Source: an uncultured Pseudomonas sp.
GTDB taxonomy: Bacteria; Pseudomonadota; Gammaproteobacteria; Pseudomonadales; Pseudomonadaceae
Assembly: GCA_946886875.1 (NCBI GenBank)
Contig: CAMPJN010000167.1
Location: 1 to 7,929, forward strand
Direction of reading: 5' to 3'
Length of the DNA stretch: 7,929 nucleotides
Shown here: positions 5,925 through 7,929 of the stretch, one piece after another
Numbering within the stretch: position 1 is the stretch's first letter
Layout of the letters: the number at the start of each line of letters is the position of its first letter
Position numbers and translations under genes: made by a program
Notes under the pieces: model-generated
Seen by the model: only the letters and a program-made list of their open reading frames with translations
What the model was told of the DNA's origin: nothing
The model's database searches: none

Positions 5925-5953
5925 TTGCCCGACGTTGCCGACTGCGCTACCCT
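5925..5953 (+). promoter_or_regulatory. Likely sigma-70 promoter of the cobO riboswitch transcript
   Basis: TTGCCC (5925-5930) and TACCCT (5948-5953) are spaced by exactly 17 bases. Initiation near 5960 would begin the transcript immediately before the plus-strand riboswitch. The -10 is GC-rich, as is common in this GC-rich genome. It lies back to back with the putative cbtBA promoter. Confidence 0.5.
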
Positions 5954-5957
5954 GCCG

Positions 5958-6153
5958 GCCAACGAACAGGTGCCCCGTGCGCAATCGCGCTACGGGCTGA
6001 AACGGGAAGTCCGGTGACCTCTGAGGTAAATCCTCGAGCATTCCGGCGCAGCCCCCGCTGCTGTAAACCTGACGAAGCCGTCACATGCCACTGGGCCAAC
6101 CGCCCGGGAAGGCGCGGACTTCGGATGAAGGTGAGCCAGAAGACCGGCCTGAT
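5958..6153 (+). ncRNA. Cobalamin riboswitch upstream of cobO
   Basis: Plus-strand cobalamin aptamer with the conserved pieces in order: GAACAGGTGCC (5964-5974), the hairpin closed by CCCCGTG...TACGGGC, CTGAAACGGGAAGTCCGGTG (5997-6016), GCGCAGCCCCCGCTGCTGTAA (6046-6066), the B12 box GCCACTG (6087-6093), GGGAAGGCG (about 6107-6115) and GAGCCAGAAGACCGGCC (about 6133-6149). It should respond to adenosylcobalamin and control cobO and the binding-protein gene. The boundaries are approximate. About 200 bases separate it from cobO. Confidence 0.93.
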
Positions 6154-6353
6154 CGAAACAAGGTGCGTACCCCGGGGTGTGGGTGGTTGCCGGTGCTGTT
6201 GCATGCCCGGGTTTCGGGCGGTCTTCCCTCAGTAGTGGTCATCAGGGTTCGAGGCCCGTCGCCTCGCGCCTGCCCCCCGTGGTTGCACTCAACCGTCGCG
6301 CTTGCGCGAGGAATTTGCCATGGCCGTATTCGGTCCGGGCTGGAGTGTGACTC
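6154..6353 (+). promoter_or_regulatory. Long leader between the riboswitch and cobO
   Basis: Two hundred bases with several simple hairpins and no clear T-tract terminator: GCCCG-GGTTT-CGGGC (6205-6219), CGAGGC-CCGTC-GCCTCG (6250-6266), GGTTG-CACT-CAACC (6281-6294) and TCGCGC-TT-GCGCGA (6296-6309). The cobO ribosome site GGAG (6342-6345, eight bases before the ATG) sits in a small GAGT-GTG-ACTC hairpin and could also pair through GAGTG with CACTC at 6286-6290. Translational control by ribosome-site masking is therefore plausible; the switching fold cannot be fixed by eye. Confidence 0.4.
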
Positions 6354-6364
6354 ATGATCGATGA
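6320..6364 (+). CDS. Possible 14-residue leader peptide overlapping cobO
   Basis: An ATG at 6320 preceded by GAGGA (6308-6312) at an ideal seven-base distance opens a frame for MAVFGPGWSVTHDR, ending at TGA 6362-6364, eleven bases inside cobO in a different frame. Its ribosome site adjoins a hairpin (6296-6309). It could couple translation to cobO or keep the cobO ribosome site unfolded. A short frame like this can arise by chance, so I hold it as a candidate only. Confidence 0.3.
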   Translation: MAVFGPGWSVTHDR

Positions 6365-6962
6365 TGAGAAAAAACAGCGCCATGCCGAGCGCATGCAGCG
6401 CAAGAAAGCCGTGGTCGATGCCGGTATCGAAAGAGCCCAGGAAGAGCGCGGCATAGTCGTGCTGATCACCGGCAACGGCAAAGGCAAGACCACCTCGGCG
6501 TTCGGGACCCTGTACCGTGCCCTCGGTTACGGCCATCAGGTCGGTGTGGTGCAATTTATCAAGGGCACCCAGGCCTCCGGCGAGGTCACCTATCTGCGGC
6601 AGAACGCCGTGCAAGTCGCCTACCACGCGATGGCCACCGGCTTCACCTGGGACACGCAGAACTGGGACGCCGACAAGGCCGCCGCGGACGAGGCCTGGGT
6701 GCATGCCGCGCGTATGCTCGCCGACCCCAGTCTGAACCTGGTGCTGCTCGACGAGCTGACCTACATGCTCAAGTACAACTACCTGGACGCGGCCATGGTG
6801 ATCGAGGCGATCCGCGCTCGGCCCGCCGGCCAGAGCGTGATAGTCACTGGCCGCTCGGCCAAGCCCGAGCTGATCGAACTGGCCGATACGGTCAGCGAAA
6901 TCCGCGACGTCAAGCACGCCTACAACGCCGGCGTCAAAGCCCAGGCGGGTATCGACTTCTGA
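6354..6962 (+). CDS. cobO: Cob(I)alamin adenosyltransferase CobO/BtuR type
   Basis: A 202-residue cytosolic enzyme transferring the adenosyl group of ATP to cob(I)alamin or cob(I)yrinic acid a,c-diamide, needed both for de novo synthesis and for scavenged corrinoids. The CobO/BtuR family is recognised by the N-terminal basic helix (about 5-30), the P-loop GNGKGKTT (40-47), the GFTWDTQNWD segment (96-105) and the Walker-B-like LVLLDELTYML (about 126-136), with a conserved C-terminal half (VIVTGRSAKPELIELADTVSEI). Length is normal and no residue appears damaged. The ATG at 6354 has GGAG eight bases upstream. The gene is downstream of the plus-strand cobalamin riboswitch and its TGA overlaps the ATG of the next gene by one base, so the two are translationally coupled. 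Confidence 0.95.
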   Translation: MIDDEKKQRHAERMQRKKAVVDAGIERAQEERGIVVLITGNGKGKTTSAFGTLYRALGYGHQVGVVQFIKGTQASGEVTYLRQNAVQVAYHAMATGFTWDTQNWDADKAAADEAWVHAARMLADPSLNLVLLDELTYMLKYNYLDAAMVIEAIRARPAGQSVIVTGRSAKPELIELADTVSEIRDVKHAYNAGVKAQAGIDF

Positions 6963-7929
6963 TGCGCCGCGCTTGCGTCCTGCTGCTGATGCTGTGTGCC
7001 CCGCTGGCCGGGGCCGCGGCGTTGCCGACGGTGGTCTCGACCAACCTCTGCGCCGATATGCTGGCGTTGAGCCTGGCCGCGCCCGCGCAGCTGCTCTCGG
7101 TGTCGCGCAAGAGCCAGGACCCGCGGGTCTCCTCGATGGCCGAGCGGGCCCGGGAATTCCCGGCGAACGATGCCACGGCGGAAGAGATCATCGCCCTGCA
7201 CCCGGATATCGTCCTCGCCTCGCGGCGCTGGCAGGCGCACAACCAGGCCGAGCTGCTGAGCCGCCACGGCATCAAGACGCTGGTGGTGCCTTACCCGACC
7301 ACCTGGCAGCAGATATTCGACAGCACCCACTGGGTCGCCGAGCAGATCGGCCGCGAGGCAGCGGGCAGCGCACTGGTCGCCGATGTGCAGGCGCGCCTGG
7401 CACGTTTGCAGCAGCGCCCGCGGCCGCTCAGCGCCCTCTACCTGCGCGCCAACGGCGGTAGCGCCGGGGCCAATACCTATGTCGATACGGTGTTCCAGGC
7501 GGTGGGCTTGCGCAATCACCTGGCCAGTCTCGGCCGTTCCGGCTGGAGCCGCTATGCCCTGGAAGATCTGGTCGACAGTCCGCCGGACCTATTCGTCAGC
7601 GCCGATATGCTGATCGACAATGGCTACGCCAAGTCCGCCTATTCGCGCCATCAGCGTCTGCAGCAACTGATGGCCACGCGCCCGGTGCTGAGCATCAGCG
7701 GCAACCGTTGGGGCTGCAGCGACTGGCAGTTGATCCATGCCGCCGAACAACTGGCCGCGCAGCTGGATGCCCTGAGCCTGGCTAGCAGGCCGTTGAAAAA
7801 CGTAGGCGAGGCAGCCGAGGCTAGGCAAAAACAGGCGAGGAAGCGGAGTTTACGGGTTGTAAATGAGCATTCCGAGCCTGTTTTTAACGACGCATCGGCA
7901 ACGCAGGTAGTTTTTCAACAGCCTGCCAG
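6962..7929 (+). CDS. BtuF-like periplasmic binding protein, C-terminus fused to repeat DNA, cut by the window edge
   Basis: A periplasmic substrate-binding protein of the helical-backbone BtuF/TroA class, expected to deliver a corrinoid (or a ferric chelate) to an ABC importer. It has a cleavable signal peptide (1 to about 19, ending in LAGAAA), an N-terminal lobe starting TVVSTNLCADMLALSL, the typical NDATAEEIIALHPDIVLAS segment (about 69-87), a long linking helix (about 110-150) and a C-terminal lobe ending near QLIHAAEQLAAQLDALSLA. The setting, overlapping cobO behind a cobalamin riboswitch, makes cobalamin or precursor uptake the best guess; permease and ATPase genes are not in view. From residue 274 on (codon at 7781) the frame runs without a stop through the inverted-repeat element to the window end, adding at least 49 residues rich in Arg, Lys and Gln that have no place in the family. 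The native stop was apparently lost to the insertion. No stop is reached within the window. Confidence 0.85.
   Translation, partial: MRRACVLLLMLCAPLAGAAALPTVVSTNLCADMLALSLAAPAQLLSVSRKSQDPRVSSMAERAREFPANDATAEEIIALHPDIVLASRRWQAHNQAELLSRHGIKTLVVPYPTTWQQIFDSTHWVAEQIGREAAGSALVADVQARLARLQQRPRPLSALYLRANGGSAGANTYVDTVFQAVGLRNHLASLGRSGWSRYALEDLVDSPPDLFVSADMLIDNGYAKSAYSRHQRLQQLMATRPVLSISGNRWGCSDWQLIHAAEQLAAQLDALSLASRPLKNVGEAAEARQKQARKRSLRVVNEHSEPVFNDASATQVVFQQPA
7782..7929. repeat. MITE-like inverted-repeat element at the 3' end of the binding-protein gene
   Basis: Terminal arms at 7782-7801 (core GCAGGCCGTTGAAAAAC) and 7910-7929 (inverted copy, core GCAGGCTGTTGAAAAAC) match at 18 of 20 positions. Inside are a perfect ten-base inverted pair AAAAACAGGC (7827-7836) and GCCTGTTTTT (7876-7885) and a central TTTAC-GGGTT-GTAAA hairpin, so the whole unit can fold on itself. 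It encodes no transposase. From memory such GTTGAAAAAC-ended elements are numerous in Pseudomonas. The right end touches the window edge, so target duplications and true length cannot be read. Confidence 0.75.

Noticed and set aside
6205..6219. GCCCG-GGTTT-CGGGC hairpin as a riboswitch terminator.
   Set aside because: Only five pairs and no T-tract follow (GGTCTTCC), so I list it only as a leader hairpin.
6081..6917. 278-codon minus-strand frame opposite cobO.
   Set aside because: Antisense to cobO and to part of the riboswitch; no domain features.
1..7929. CRISPR array, tRNA or rRNA genes, complete insertion sequence, toxin-antitoxin or defence genes.
   Set aside because: No regularly spaced direct repeats, tRNA-like cloverleaf, rRNA sequence, transposase or nuclease motif was seen on either strand.

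Overview
The window is GC-rich, densely coding bacterial DNA and fits Pseudomonas in the broad sense. The reasons are the codon usage, a cobalamin-riboswitch-controlled cbtBA pair lying divergent to a cobO gene, and dispersed repeats of a kind I recall from environmental Pseudomonas genomes. This is inferred from gene content only; I cannot name the species.

Layout, left to right. (1) 1-102: right half of a palindromic dispersed repeat that ends at the stop codon of the first gene. (2) 100-1461, minus strand: a NarL/FixJ-type response regulator and, upstream of it, a lone 159-residue protein with a degenerate lysozyme-like motif; an AT-rich intergenic stretch (about 1560-1650) follows. (3) 1666-2520, minus: a two-domain 3-mercaptopyruvate sulfurtransferase (SseA type). 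(4) 2719-4493, plus: a divergent ZIP-family metal transporter, a spermidine-synthase-fold methyltransferase-like protein and a small unknown protein, the last two six bases apart. (5) 4499-4610: two palindromic elements between convergent genes. (6) 4620-6153: a vitamin B12 control region. cbtB and cbtA (predicted cobalt transporter) are on the minus strand behind one cobalamin riboswitch, and a second cobalamin riboswitch on the plus strand starts about 70 bases away. (7) 6354 to the end, plus: cobO (cob(I)alamin adenosyltransferase) overlapping by one base a periplasmic BtuF-like binding protein, whose reading frame runs without a stop into a 140-base inverted-repeat element at the window edge.

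The B12 part is coherent. Adenosylcobalamin sensed by two back-to-back riboswitches would repress both cobalt entry (CbtBA) and corrinoid capture and adenosylation (BtuF-like protein, CobO). The ABC permease and ATPase partners of the binding protein probably lie beyond the right edge.

I found no clearly new defence, mobile or biosynthetic system. The points most worth checking are the binding protein fused to repeat DNA, the paired riboswitches (one with a hairpin resembling the repeat's end), a putative Shine-Dalgarno-masking hairpin before cbtB, a 14-codon leader overlapping cobO, and the ZIP protein lacking the usual metal-binding histidines.
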